A DNA stretch of 64,000 nucleotides from JAXLQL01 sp046331625 (GCA_046331625.1 JAXLQL010000017.1:62001-126000), one strand, 5' to 3'; shown: positions 7,426 through 15,531, counted from the first letter of the stretch. Notes: generated by a model from the sequence alone, not told the origin. Made by a program: numbers and translations.

Positions 7426-8313
7426 TCAATCTCCCCGGCTCAATTGCGCCGGACGAAACTGCTCCTCGGTCTGTGTCGATCGCAGCCGCATCCTTCGACC
7501 CGGCCACTCGAGGCGCATGTCGGTGCTCACTTCGTCGAGCATCTCGATGGTGGTCTCGTGCGACTCGAGCGCGAACGCCGTCAGCAACAGGTTGTCGCAA
7601 ATGGCGTTCACCAATCGCGGAATCCCCTGCGACCGCACGTGGACCTCGCTCATCACATCCGGCGGAAACACGCGCTGATCGGGCATCCCCGACTTCGCCA
7701 TGCGGCTGTCGATATACTCGATCGTTTCCACTTCGGTGAACGGCTTCAGCGTGCAGCGCAGCACCACGCGTTGTTTGAGCTGGCGCAGATTCGGCGCATC
7801 GAGCTTGCGGTCGAACTCGGGCTGGCCTGCCAGGATCACCTGCAGCAGCTTCCCCGTCCGATTCTCGAAATTGCCCAACATACGGATCTCTTCGAGCACT
7901 TCCCACTCGAGGTTGTGCGCTTCGTCGACGATCAGCACCGTGGTGCGGCCTTCGTTCGCCTGCTGGATCAACAGATCGTTGAGAGCGTAGATCACCTCGG
8001 TCTTCGACGTGCGATCGCACCGCAGGTCGAGATCGTAGGCGATCATTTCATAGAGTTCTTCCGGTTTGATCCGGGAATTGAAGATGAACGCGAACTCGAT
8101 GCGCTGCGCGTAAAGATAGTCGCGCAGGCACTCGAGCATCGTCGTCTTGCCCGTTCCGACTTCGCCGGTCAGAACGATGAAACCTTTACGGCTCTGGACT
8201 CCGTAGATCAGGTTGGCAAGAGCTTCTTCGTGTTGTTGGCTCCGATAGAAAAAAGCTGGATCGGGGCTGAGATTGAATGGGTTCTCGACGAACCCGAAAA
8301 AAGCCTTGTACAT
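7426..8313 (-). CDS. ExeA/GspA-type AAA ATPase
   Basis: A 295-residue AAA ATPase. It opens with the ExeA family signature (FFGFVENPFNLSPDPAFFYR) and GFIVLTGEVGTGKTTMLE, whose Walker A is GEVGTGKT. Walker B is TVLIVDEAHNL, and sensor-like segments follow (QVILAGQPEFDRKL, GIPRLVNAICDN). Relatives work in type II secretion (ExeA), in XrtA/PEP-CTERM exopolysaccharide loci and, as TniB/TnsC relatives, in transposition. No C-terminal peptidoglycan-binding domain or membrane segment is visible. It begins 90 bp after csm5 and is 10 bp before the kinase gene on the same strand, so it may be the first gene of a separate kinase-Thg1 transcript or part of the csm operon. A PEP-CTERM protein occurs elsewhere in the window (47912-48646). 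Confidence 0.85.
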   Translation of the reverse strand: MYKAFFGFVENPFNLSPDPAFFYRSQQHEEALANLIYGVQSRKGFIVLTGEVGTGKTTMLECLRDYLYAQRIEFAFIFNSRIKPEELYEMIAYDLDLRCDRTSKTEVIYALNDLLIQQANEGRTTVLIVDEAHNLEWEVLEEIRMLGNFENRTGKLLQVILAGQPEFDRKLDAPNLRQLKQRVVLRCTLKPFTEVETIEYIDSRMAKSGMPDQRVFPPDVMSEVHVRSQGIPRLVNAICDNLLLTAFALESHETTIEMLDEVSTDMRLEWPGRRMRLRSTQTEEQFRPAQLSRGD

Positions 8314-8403
8314 AAGCGCCGTTCCGCCAAGAACCGACTCGGCTAGTCGAGACGGAACCTCCTCCGCTCCATCGTCATCATAGCATCCACGCGGTAGAGG
8401 GCA

Positions 8404-9570
8404 CTACCGTACCTCGAGCGACACCCATCCCGCCAAGGCTGCGGGGCGGTTTTCGAGAAAAACGACCTTTCTCGTTTTCGGAAACGGAAGCCCGGTGCGG
8501 ATCGCCCGCCCGAACGGCGAATTCGCCGCCAGGATCTTCCGGTATCCTTCTTCTTCGATCCGCGGCCAGGCGATCTTCGGGATGATCCCCGCGCCCCAGC
8601 CAACCGCCAGCACACACCCGGCGCCGGATTCCTTCACCGCGTCGAGCCGCGCTTGCACCGCCGCAAGGCTCTGCGCCAGGGGTTCGAGTCCGGGAACGGC
8701 AGCGTAGCGCCGGTGCTGTTCGAGTACGGCGCTGGCGTATTGGTTCGCTGCCGCGAAAAGCTCTGCCGTGGAGAACGTCGTTCTCCACCCCAGGCTCTTG
8801 CGCACTTCCTCGCGCTGATAGTTGGCGCGCTCGCCCCACGATCCTTCGAACACGGTTCCGGCGGGCGCCATCTCGGCGAACAACGCCGTCGCATCCTCGA
8901 GGCGTCTGGCTTCCACGCTGCCGCCCGGGCTCCGTTTCCAACCGAGTGCGAACCTACCCGGCGGCTTCGATTCGATGAGAGTCGAGGTACGCGTGAGATA
9001 CACGCGGAACCCGTCCGAACTCACCGGAGCCGAGTCCGAGAGCGTCAGCGTCTTGAGCGGATCGAGTCCGGAGCGTCCGCTGTCGGAACGAAAAGCCCGC
9101 TGTTCGGCGGCATCGCCCGCGCGGCGCGGCGCACGGTCGCCCGAGAACAGAGATTGCAGCGCTTCCATGCCCGCCTGTTCGAGATTCGCCGCCACCAGCG
9201 CCGTACGCAGCGCGCCACGGAGCGCGCTCGCCGGGAGATAAGCGCCCTGATGGTTTCGCGAGAAGGTGGGAATATGGCAGAACTCGGCGCGCGAGCGCTC
9301 CCAGTGCGCCGTGGAACTCGCGTGCTCGAATGGGATGCGGCGTCCGGCGAAATTCTGAGCGAAGCCGCCCCAACTGGCGAAGTCGAGCTTCTCAGCCTTG
9401 CGGACCTGATTCAAGTACCCATCGAGACGCGGCCCCTTGGCGAGCAGCTTGAAGATGCGTTGCTGGTCGAGTACGTTGACCTGGTCTTTCCACACCATGT
9501 AGTCGATGGGCGAAAGGCTCGATCCGTCTCCCACCAGCACCGGTGAGATGCACTCTACGCGGTACTTCAT
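8404..9570 (-). CDS. csm5: type III CRISPR RAMP protein Csm5
   Basis: A 388-residue RAMP-fold protein, the head-end subunit of the Csm effector that caps the Csm3 filament and helps mature the crRNA 3' end. Its N-terminal strand ECISPVLVGDGSSLSPIDY matches the Csm5 start. The family's 'PGSSLKGAIRTAL' segment appears as YLPASALRGALRTALVA, and a glycine-rich region follows. The ATG at 9570 is chosen because the protein becomes Csm5-like exactly there and overlaps csm4's TGA as ATGA. The longer upstream frame overlaps csm4. It is last in the cas10-csm2-csm3-csm4-csm5 order. No cas6 follows, so crRNA processing must be supplied from elsewhere if the system is active. Confidence 0.85.
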   Translation of the reverse strand: MKYRVECISPVLVGDGSSLSPIDYMVWKDQVNVLDQQRIFKLLAKGPRLDGYLNQVRKAEKLDFASWGGFAQNFAGRRIPFEHASSTAHWERSRAEFCHIPTFSRNHQGAYLPASALRGALRTALVAANLEQAGMEALQSLFSGDRAPRRAGDAAEQRAFRSDSGRSGLDPLKTLTLSDSAPVSSDGFRVYLTRTSTLIESKPPGRFALGWKRSPGGSVEARRLEDATALFAEMAPAGTVFEGSWGERANYQREEVRKSLGWRTTFSTAELFAAANQYASAVLEQHRRYAAVPGLEPLAQSLAAVQARLDAVKESGAGCVLAVGWGAGIIPKIAWPRIEEEGYRKILAANSPFGRAIRTGLPFPKTRKVVFLENRPAALAGWVSLEVR

Positions 9571-10613
9571 ACGTTCACCCGCCACGGGAGCGGAAGGCTC
9601 ACGGCGAATCCAGCCGAGTACACAGGATGCGCGAATCCGTCTGGCGCTACATCCGCCGCAGCGCCACGCGGGGCTTCGGCGCAAAACAGCACCGAGCCTT
9701 CTTCCACCATGCGAACCGTCTTTTTCAGCGCCGCGCCTGAGCGGCCCGAGCGTTCCACCATCGTGTAGCTGCCGCGATTCCAATCCACCGTATCGCTCGA
9801 GGCGGGGCGAAACAGCGACAACAGCCAATGCGCTGACTCGGCGGGCGCCGCGGCTGCTTCCGATTCGCCTTCGGCCGCATTGTCATTGCGCTTGCCGAAC
9901 AGCAACTCAGCGAGGTCACCCGGATCGGCGCGCTCCACAGTGAATTGTCCCCAGCCGCTGGTGCGCTCGCCGCCGAGCCCGGTATCGGAGAGCAGTTTGA
10001 ACGCGGCGCGAATGCGCGGACCCCATTGTTCGGCCACGGGAACGCTCGCGAATACCACCGCGCACCACACTCCGGATTGCTCGGAAAACTCGATGCACGC
10101 AGTCTGGTGATCGGCGCCGGCTCCCGGTTCCAGCCGGTCACAGGCAAAGCGCGATCGAGTGGCCAGCCGAAACGGACCCGCCGGATTCCTGCGTCCACGG
10201 CGAAGCAGGCACTGGCTCAGTCCGTCCACTTCCCACTGATCCTCGTTCCAGGCCTCGCCATTCGCAAGATCGCCAATCAGCGCCGTGGGAATGAATCGCG
10301 CACCCGATGTTCGCAACCGGCTGGCCGGAGCGGGCCACAGATGCGCCGGCGCCGGAGCCATCAGGCTCCCACCTTGCCAGGGAAACAGCGAGCTCACCCG
10401 CACCATCGGATCGGCGGCGCGAGCGGTGGCGTCGAGCCACTCCTCCATCCAATCCAGTTGCTGCATGGCCGACGTGACGGCCGAGTAAAGCTGGTCGCTA
10501 TGAAAGACGCGGTCGGCGCGGTCTTTGGCGCCGGTCGACGGACCAATGCGCCACGGCCCTTCGGGACGCAGCCGGATGACGAGCGCGGGAGTGACGATGT
10601 CCGTCATGGTCAC
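9567..10613 (-). CDS. csm4: type III CRISPR RAMP protein Csm4
   Basis: A 348-residue RAMP protein expected to bind the crRNA 5' tag and anchor Cas10. Landmarks are the N-terminal PEGPWRIGPSTGAKDRAD and HSDQLYSAVTSAM segments (family 'SDTLFSAL') and the C-terminal-half glycine loop LLSDTGLGGERTSGWGQFTV, the classic Csm4/Cmr3 G-rich loop. A low-complexity Ala/Glu insert (NDNAAEGESEAAAAPAES) lies near residue 245. Start and stop overlap csm3 and csm5 by 4 bases each, implying tight co-translation and stoichiometric assembly. Confidence 0.88.
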   Translation of the reverse strand: MTMTDIVTPALVIRLRPEGPWRIGPSTGAKDRADRVFHSDQLYSAVTSAMQQLDWMEEWLDATARAADPMVRVSSLFPWQGGSLMAPAPAHLWPAPASRLRTSGARFIPTALIGDLANGEAWNEDQWEVDGLSQCLLRRGRRNPAGPFRLATRSRFACDRLEPGAGADHQTACIEFSEQSGVWCAVVFASVPVAEQWGPRIRAAFKLLSDTGLGGERTSGWGQFTVERADPGDLAELLFGKRNDNAAEGESEAAAAPAESAHWLLSLFRPASSDTVDWNRGSYTMVERSGRSGAALKKTVRMVEEGSVLFCAEAPRGAAADVAPDGFAHPVYSAGFAVSLPLPWRVNV

Positions 10614-11428
10614 GCGAGCTTGGCGGAAAGTTCCGCGTCAGTGGCGAGAGACTGCAGCGCGGCGAGATCGCCGCCAGTGAGCAGTTCGGCTTCCGCCGCT
10701 CCTTCGGAGTAGAACTGGCGCGAGCGCCACGCCACGCGCAAGCCAGCGAAGCGGACTCGGCCGCTGCCACGGGAGCCTCCCCCGCCGAGCGAGTCGTCTT
10801 CGAGCAAACGCATCGCCTCGGCAATGCGCGCGAGAAGCCCCTTGTCGTTGTCGCACAGCACATCGAGCACCAGGCGCACCTGGAAGCGCGCTCCGGCCGG
10901 CACGCGTTCGAGCGTGCGCGGATTGGCTTGGCTGGTAATGCGATCGATGGCGTTCTCGCTCTTCACTTCGGTGAGCTCGTCATCGAGATTTTCACGCATG
11001 GCCGCGGTAATCGAATCGAGATCGAGCGGAGCGTCATAGACCGTGAGTCGCGCCGGGCTCGAATTGACGCCGCTCAACTCGCCGCCGCTCACCTTCTCGA
11101 TGCGGCCGGTAGCGCGGCCGAACAGCGTGCAGACCGCGTCGTCCACTCGATCGCTTTGGTGAATGCGGACATCCTGGCCGCGGCGCCGGGAAAGGTAAAC
11201 CATTTCCGAAGGCACAGCCAGTCCATGCGCCTGTTCGAGCAGCGAACGGAGCCGGCCACGCAGCGAGCTACCCGGAACATAGGGGCGGCCGAAAGCATCT
11301 TTCACCACCGGGTTGTCGGCGCCGCCGATTTCGAGCGATCCTTTGCCGGCGCCCACGTGGAGTCCCGTCTGGCAATGTAGTTCACCTTCGACGATCAGCT
11401 TGCCCTGCAGCTTGAGTTCGGTATTCAT
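10610..11428 (-). CDS. csm3: type III-A CRISPR RAMP protein Csm3, target-RNA nuclease
   Basis: A 272-residue RAMP backbone subunit that polymerises along the crRNA and cuts the complementary target RNA every 6 nt. The active-site segment IGGADNPVVKD is present with the catalytic-type Asp at residue 38. It is followed by the RAMP signature YVPGSSLRGRLRSLLEQ (residues 50-66), and a G-rich loop SLGGGGSRGSGRVRF appears in the second half. The key residue is intact, so target RNA cleavage is predicted to work even though the Cas10 of this locus is reduced. Csm3/Cmr4 cleavage leaves 5'-OH RNA ends, relevant to the nearby kinase. The start lies 33 bp after csm2. Confidence 0.92.
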   Translation of the reverse strand: MNTELKLQGKLIVEGELHCQTGLHVGAGKGSLEIGGADNPVVKDAFGRPYVPGSSLRGRLRSLLEQAHGLAVPSEMVYLSRRRGQDVRIHQSDRVDDAVCTLFGRATGRIEKVSGGELSGVNSSPARLTVYDAPLDLDSITAAMRENLDDELTEVKSENAIDRITSQANPRTLERVPAGARFQVRLVLDVLCDNDKGLLARIAEAMRLLEDDSLGGGGSRGSGRVRFAGLRVAWRSRQFYSEGAAEAELLTGGDLAALQSLATDAELSAKLA

Positions 11429-11461
11429 GTCGATGAGAGTCCTTCCTTGACGAGCGGCGCG

Positions 11462-11968
11462 CTACTCGTTGTAGGCGACGATGGCTTCGAACAGATCGCG
11501 GAAGCGCTCGTAGCCGCGGATTTCGTTCTTGCGCGTCACCTGGAGCAATAGCCGCTCGAGGCTGTCGAGGCTTCGCAGCGAATGGCGGGCGATGGTATAT
11601 GCCAGCCGCGCGCGCAGCATCACGAACTGGTGTTGGCGCTCGGGCTCCGGCGTCCGGCAGGCGCGCCGCACCGCATTGTAGAAACGGCGCAATTGGCTCT
11701 TGGTGCCAGAGTCCATGTCACGCATGCGAGCCACAACCGCGTGAGCCTGGTTGTCGAGATACAGCGGATCGGAGATGAGCTTCTCGATATCGATGTCAGC
11801 GAAGCCACCAAAGCCGCCACCGGGTCCGCGGTCACCGCCGCGCCCACCCCGGTCGCCGCCACGATCTCCGCCGCGGCCTTCGTGGCGCGGTCCGCGATCG
11901 TTGCCGCGGCCTTCCTGCTTCGGCTTGTCCTGTTGTTGGCGGGGCTTGTCTTGCGATTCGTCAGCCAT
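11462..11968 (-). CDS. csm2: Csm2 small subunit with RGG-rich N-terminal tail
   Basis: A 168-residue protein. Residues about 58-168 are the all-helical Csm2 domain (LISDPLYLDNQAHAVV, QLRRFYNAVRRAC, LRARLAYTIARHS, LFEAIVAYNE), the small subunit that lines the Csm complex and stabilises the crRNA-target duplex. The first 57 residues are unusual: hydrophilic, Gln/Lys-rich, then a run of RGG/RGGD repeats between residues 20 and 57. Csm2 is normally about 120-140 residues without this tail. RGG boxes bind RNA and promote condensates in other proteins, so an added RNA-binding role is plausible. AGGA about 6 bases upstream supports the ATG at 11968. The gene is 19 bp after cas10. Confidence 0.88.
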   Translation of the reverse strand: MADESQDKPRQQQDKPKQEGRGNDRGPRHEGRGGDRGGDRGGRGGDRGPGGGFGGFADIDIEKLISDPLYLDNQAHAVVARMRDMDSGTKSQLRRFYNAVRRACRTPEPERQHQFVMLRARLAYTIARHSLRSLDSLERLLLQVTRKNEIRGYERFRDLFEAIVAYNE

Positions 11969-11987
11969 GATTCGATTCCTGTCTGGA

Positions 11988-13433
11988 CTATTCAGCGCTC
12001 GCGTTCGAAGAAGCGAGCATACGCGCCCATTCCACAGCCACCAGGCCGGCTGGGCGCAACTTCACGTGAGAGGGGCTCTTGCCCACGATGTCGGAGATGA
12101 GAGCGGTGCGCAGGCGGTGCAGTTCGCGGTCTTTGTGCTCGCCGAGCACCACGCCTAGACGGCGATGATAGCGCCACGGCCGATCCGGCCGGCCCGATGC
12201 CGGCTTGTCGCGATAGAATCCGCACAGCTCTTCCAAGAATTTCGGCGGGCATCCGAACTGCCGCACCATGCGCAGCATCATTTCCTTCAGGTCGCCGATG
12301 TGCTGCAGTTGGCGCCACTCCACCGTTCTTCCGAAAACGTGAAGCGCATCTTTGTCGGCGCACTTGGCGGCTTCGAGGCTCAATCCCGCGGCTTCGTACA
12401 CCGCGCCGAACGGCGTGTCGATCGCAGGCGCGAGTTCGAGCGCCATGGTGATCGTCTTGCCTTCGGGTCCGGGCAGATCTTTCAGATTCGCATCCACCAT
12501 GCGCTGAAACAACCGTTGCATTTCGCGAGCGAGCATCAACAGCGCATCCCACGATCCATAGACGGCGAAATCATCATCGCCCGTGCTCAAGATCGTGGTG
12601 CGGCGCCAGAAGTCGGCCATCGAACACTGTAGTTCGAGTTCGCCCGCGAAGAACTGGCGGAACATCAGCGACAGTTGCAGATGCTCTTCGATCGAAGCTG
12701 CGCGCCGCAGGCGCACACCGAAACCGTCGACATCGGCGCGCAGGATTCCCCAAGCGCGGCGCCCTTGCGCGCGTTCGGCCAACAGCGACACCGGCGCGGG
12801 TTCCGCGCCAGCATCATCGAGCGCAGCGTGGCGCGGCAACGTGATCTGTCCCGGGTCATTGCCGATGGGCCAACGCAGCTTGCCTTCGCCGAAGCCGATC
12901 CGCCCAGGGTCATCAGGCGACCACGAAATTTCTTTCGCCTGCCGAATTCCACCGGCCAGCGTCTCAGAGAAGTACTCTTCACCAGCCGACTCGGCAGCTT
13001 GGGCTCCAGGCAGGAACGCGTCGAGCGACGCAGGAGGCGCCGTATGCGCGCGGGACCACAGCGATTCGGCCAGACGCTTCCGCACGATCGACCAATCGCC
13101 GAGATTTTCCGTGGCGCCCCAAACGAGCCGCGCGCGGCGTCCGCTCATCGCCGATACCGAAGTGGCGACGTTGCGCAAGAACGATTCGGCGGCCTCGAGC
13201 GACTCGGCCGGGAGCACGATCAGGAACTCAGACCCGCCGCTCAATCCAAGCAGGATCCGAGCCAAACCGAGTTCTTCGAGAAGCGCACGAGGAACAGCCT
13301 CGGAAAGCAGAGAAAGCCACAAGGCGCGTCCGCGGACCAGCTTGTCCCCCGCCGGTTCGCCGCTGGATGCGGGTGCGCACACGAAGTCCTCGACCCCAGT
13401 GAACTTTCCTTGCAGAAAAACCTGTACCGACAT
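11988..13433 (-). CDS. cas10: Cas10/Csm1 large subunit, HD domain absent
   Basis: A 481-residue Cas10, well short of the usual 700-800. It begins directly at Palm 1 (LQGKFTGVEDFV, DKLVRGRALWLSLL, LGLSGGSEFLIVLPA), so the N-terminal HD DNase domain is missing. I also see no Cys4 zinc site between the Palms. Palm 2 has ILRADVDGFGV (Asp234, Asp236) and a GGDD-equivalent STGDDDFAVYG at 283-293, in which the first Gly is Thr while both Asp remain. The C-terminal helical domain 4 follows. Cyclic oligoadenylate synthesis is therefore possible but not certain, and DNA cleavage by HD is not expected. It is first in the csm operon and starts 63 bp downstream of the LD-carboxypeptidase gene. Confidence 0.9.
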   Translation of the reverse strand: MSVQVFLQGKFTGVEDFVCAPASSGEPAGDKLVRGRALWLSLLSEAVPRALLEELGLARILLGLSGGSEFLIVLPAESLEAAESFLRNVATSVSAMSGRRARLVWGATENLGDWSIVRKRLAESLWSRAHTAPPASLDAFLPGAQAAESAGEEYFSETLAGGIRQAKEISWSPDDPGRIGFGEGKLRWPIGNDPGQITLPRHAALDDAGAEPAPVSLLAERAQGRRAWGILRADVDGFGVRLRRAASIEEHLQLSLMFRQFFAGELELQCSMADFWRRTTILSTGDDDFAVYGSWDALLMLAREMQRLFQRMVDANLKDLPGPEGKTITMALELAPAIDTPFGAVYEAAGLSLEAAKCADKDALHVFGRTVEWRQLQHIGDLKEMMLRMVRQFGCPPKFLEELCGFYRDKPASGRPDRPWRYHRRLGVVLGEHKDRELHRLRTALISDIVGKSPSHVKLRPAGLVAVEWARMLASSNASAE

Positions 13434-13496
13434 GGATTTAGAAGCACCAGCGCAGCCGCTAAAAGCCGCGAACTCATCAATCTAGCACAGTCACTG

Positions 13497-14549
13497 CTAT
13501 CGCGGGTTGGGAACTTCGGTAGCGGCCTCTTCGATCGTCAACTCGCCACGGTCCGCATCGAGTGAGGCAGTGACGCCGAGAGGCAACGTAGCTTGGTCCG
13601 CGGTATGCCCGATCGTCATCCCCGCCAGTACCGGTACTCGAAGACGAGAGAACACATTGTCTACGGTTTCACCCAGGGTGAACGGCGATGCGGTGGACGG
13701 CTTGTAGGCGCCTGGACCGCAGTCCGAGCACTCTCCCCAGACAATCCCCGCCGCTTGTTCGAGCTTGCCGGCCAAGTGCAACTGGATCAGCATACGATCA
13801 ATCGAGTAGGCTTCCTCGCCCACGTCTTCGAGGAACAGGATCTTGCCGCGTGTGTCGATCTCGTAGCGCGTTCCCATGGTGGTGGAGATGAGCGTCAGGT
13901 TGCCTCCTACCAAAGGGCCGCGAGCTCGACCCGGCCGGATCGTGCGCCATGGATGCGCCGGACGCAGCGGGTTGGTCTCGGCCGGATTCGCGATCGTGCC
14001 GATCGGCTGGGTCTCAAAGAGAGCCTTTCGAAAATGCTCCTGAGTGTAGGCGGAGAAAGACGATAGCACCACCGGGCTATGAAACGTGACCAGTCCGGCT
14101 AGTTTATGAAAGGCCAGATGCAACGCAGTGATGTCGCTGTAGCCGGTGAAGATCTTCGGGTTGTTGCGGATCAGGCCATAGTCGAGGCGGTCTAGGATCT
14201 GCATCGTGCCGTATCCGCCACCGATCGGCAGAACGGCTTTGATTTCCGGGTTGCCGAACATGGCGTGCATGTCTTCGACGCGCTCGTCGATCGAAGCAGC
14301 GAAGGTGGCGGTTCGTTTGCCTACATAGCGCCCCATGGCGAGCTTCAGTCCGAAGTGCTCGATGGTGCGGGAGACGTTGGCGAGCCGGTCCGGGTCTGGC
14401 ACATGGGTGGAGGGCATGATGACGCCCACGGTGTCCCCGCGACGGAGGGCTGCGGGCTTTCGCAGTGGGAGGGGCTGAGCTCCCGCCTGTGAGGCAGCCA
14501 ACACTCCGAAAAGGGCGGATCGGCGGGTGAATGGAACCAGATGGTGCAT
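13497..14549 (-). CDS. LD-carboxypeptidase (peptidase S66) family protein
   Basis: A 350-residue serine peptidase of family S66 (LdcA/MccF), which removes the terminal D-amino acid from peptidoglycan tetrapeptides or cleaves related amide bonds. Visible landmarks are RRGDTVGVIMPS, the nucleophile region KAVLPIGGGYGTMQILDRLD, FTGYSDITALHLAF, GNLTLIST and the Glu/His region GIVWGECSD and GMTIGHT. An N-terminal signal peptide with a Tat-like RR (FTRRSALFGVLAASQAGAQP) suggests a periplasmic enzyme. The ATG at 14549 is chosen because the signal starts there; the longer frame upstream is not family-like. It has the same strand as cas10 and lies just before it, but no functional link is apparent. 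Confidence 0.85.
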   Translation of the reverse strand: MHHLVPFTRRSALFGVLAASQAGAQPLPLRKPAALRRGDTVGVIMPSTHVPDPDRLANVSRTIEHFGLKLAMGRYVGKRTATFAASIDERVEDMHAMFGNPEIKAVLPIGGGYGTMQILDRLDYGLIRNNPKIFTGYSDITALHLAFHKLAGLVTFHSPVVLSSFSAYTQEHFRKALFETQPIGTIANPAETNPLRPAHPWRTIRPGRARGPLVGGNLTLISTTMGTRYEIDTRGKILFLEDVGEEAYSIDRMLIQLHLAGKLEQAAGIVWGECSDCGPGAYKPSTASPFTLGETVDNVFSRLRVPVLAGMTIGHTADQATLPLGVTASLDADRGELTIEEAATEVPNPR

Positions 14550-14678
14550 TTTTAATAAAGAACAGGATCGCCTGATCTTGTTTAAGTCTATGATATAGCG
14601 AGGTAGTACTGTTCGAGGAAGAGTCCCGGAAAGTACAATCCCAGGCAGGGTCGATGTGGTAAAAAGGAGGGACCTGCT

Positions 14679-15044
14679 GTGAGTGTGTTGGTCCAGTTCG
14701 GGAAGCGTAAGGCTATCCTGCGGACCGGGCGTTGGCTTTCCGCCGACCTCGGTTTGGAGAGGAGGCTGAACGATGGCACGGTCGAGTGGATCCGGTCCAC
14801 CGGGGGACCGCCCGTGTCCGAAAAGGACCAAGAGCGGACGGTCGCAGCCGAGATGGCTACGCAGTTCGGTGGCCGAATCGCACTCTACCTACAGAGTCAG
14901 AGTGGCGACAGCGAAAAGTTCTTTCTCGAGCACCGCCAGTTGAGCTTCGCGTTCGACTCATTCATCACGCTGACCAACAAGCCGCCGGCCAAACGGGTCG
15001 CGGCGAAGAAGAAGGGCAAGAAGCGGGCCGCGGGCGGCCGCTGA
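14679..15044 (+). CDS. small protein with lysine-rich tail, unknown function
   Basis: A 121-residue protein with no family I recognise. AGGAGG at 14665-14670 lies 8 bases before a GTG start. Residues 1-95 look like a small folded domain (VLVQFGKRKAILRTG, RLNDGTVEWIRSTGG, GGRIALYLQSQSG, LSFAFDSFITLTNKP). The last 25 residues are almost all Lys, Arg, Ala and Gly (AAKKKGKKRAAGGR), a nucleic-acid-binding type tail like those on bacterial histone-like proteins. It stands alone between a divergent peptidase gene and a convergent CheX-like gene. The strong ribosome binding site supports expression. Confidence 0.65.
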   Translation: MSVLVQFGKRKAILRTGRWLSADLGLERRLNDGTVEWIRSTGGPPVSEKDQERTVAAEMATQFGGRIALYLQSQSGDSEKFFLEHRQLSFAFDSFITLTNKPPAKRVAAKKKGKKRAAGGR

Positions 15045-15063
15045 ACGATCGGGCGAAACGGGA

Positions 15064-15531
15064 TCACTCCTCTTCGGGCATTTCGACGAGCGTGACCCAG
15101 AACTGGCCGATGTCGCTCGCGAAGGCGAACCGTGCCAGCGAGTGGTCACCGCAGATGCGCAAGGTGTAGCGCGGCCCTTCCACCACCGACGGGATGGACA
15201 AGCCGACACCGCGCGGCATTACCGATTTCATGTTGCCGCCGATCATGTTGGCGAGTTCGCCGAGTGCGTCGATGACATCTTCGTTCACACTGGTGGGCAG
15301 GGGAGCTCCCAGCCGCCGGGTAATTTCGAAAGCCTGTTCGGGCCTGAGTTCGACGAGCACGGCGCCGCGCCATTGACCGGCGAAGTAGATCACGCCGGTG
15401 AGGCGGCCGGGTTCGGGGAACCAATCGGCTTCCACCTGCTGCACGGGCAGCTTGACCATGGTCTGGAAGACGCCCGACACGATCTGGATCATGTCTGCCC
15501 GGTAAACGTCGATGATGGATTCTGCAACCAT
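15064..15531 (-). CDS. CheX-like chemotaxis protein
   Basis: A 155-residue protein resembling the CheX/CheC-type phosphatase fold. It contains LTGVIYFAGQWRGAVLVELRPEQAFEI and the helix EDVIDALGELANMIGGNMKSVMP, where the family's E-x2-N pair (Glu then Asn, in GELANMIGGN) dephosphorylates CheY-P. The true start is the ATG at 15531 (MVAESIIDVYRADM). It lies 37 bp after the cheR-like gene, which follows a cheY-like gene, so the three form a small CheY-CheR-CheX cluster. No receptor, CheA or flagellar gene is present, so the cluster may serve a non-flagellar signalling process. Confidence 0.8.
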   Translation of the reverse strand: MVAESIIDVYRADMIQIVSGVFQTMVKLPVQQVEADWFPEPGRLTGVIYFAGQWRGAVLVELRPEQAFEITRRLGAPLPTSVNEDVIDALGELANMIGGNMKSVMPRGVGLSIPSVVEGPRYTLRICGDHSLARFAFASDIGQFWVTLVEMPEEE

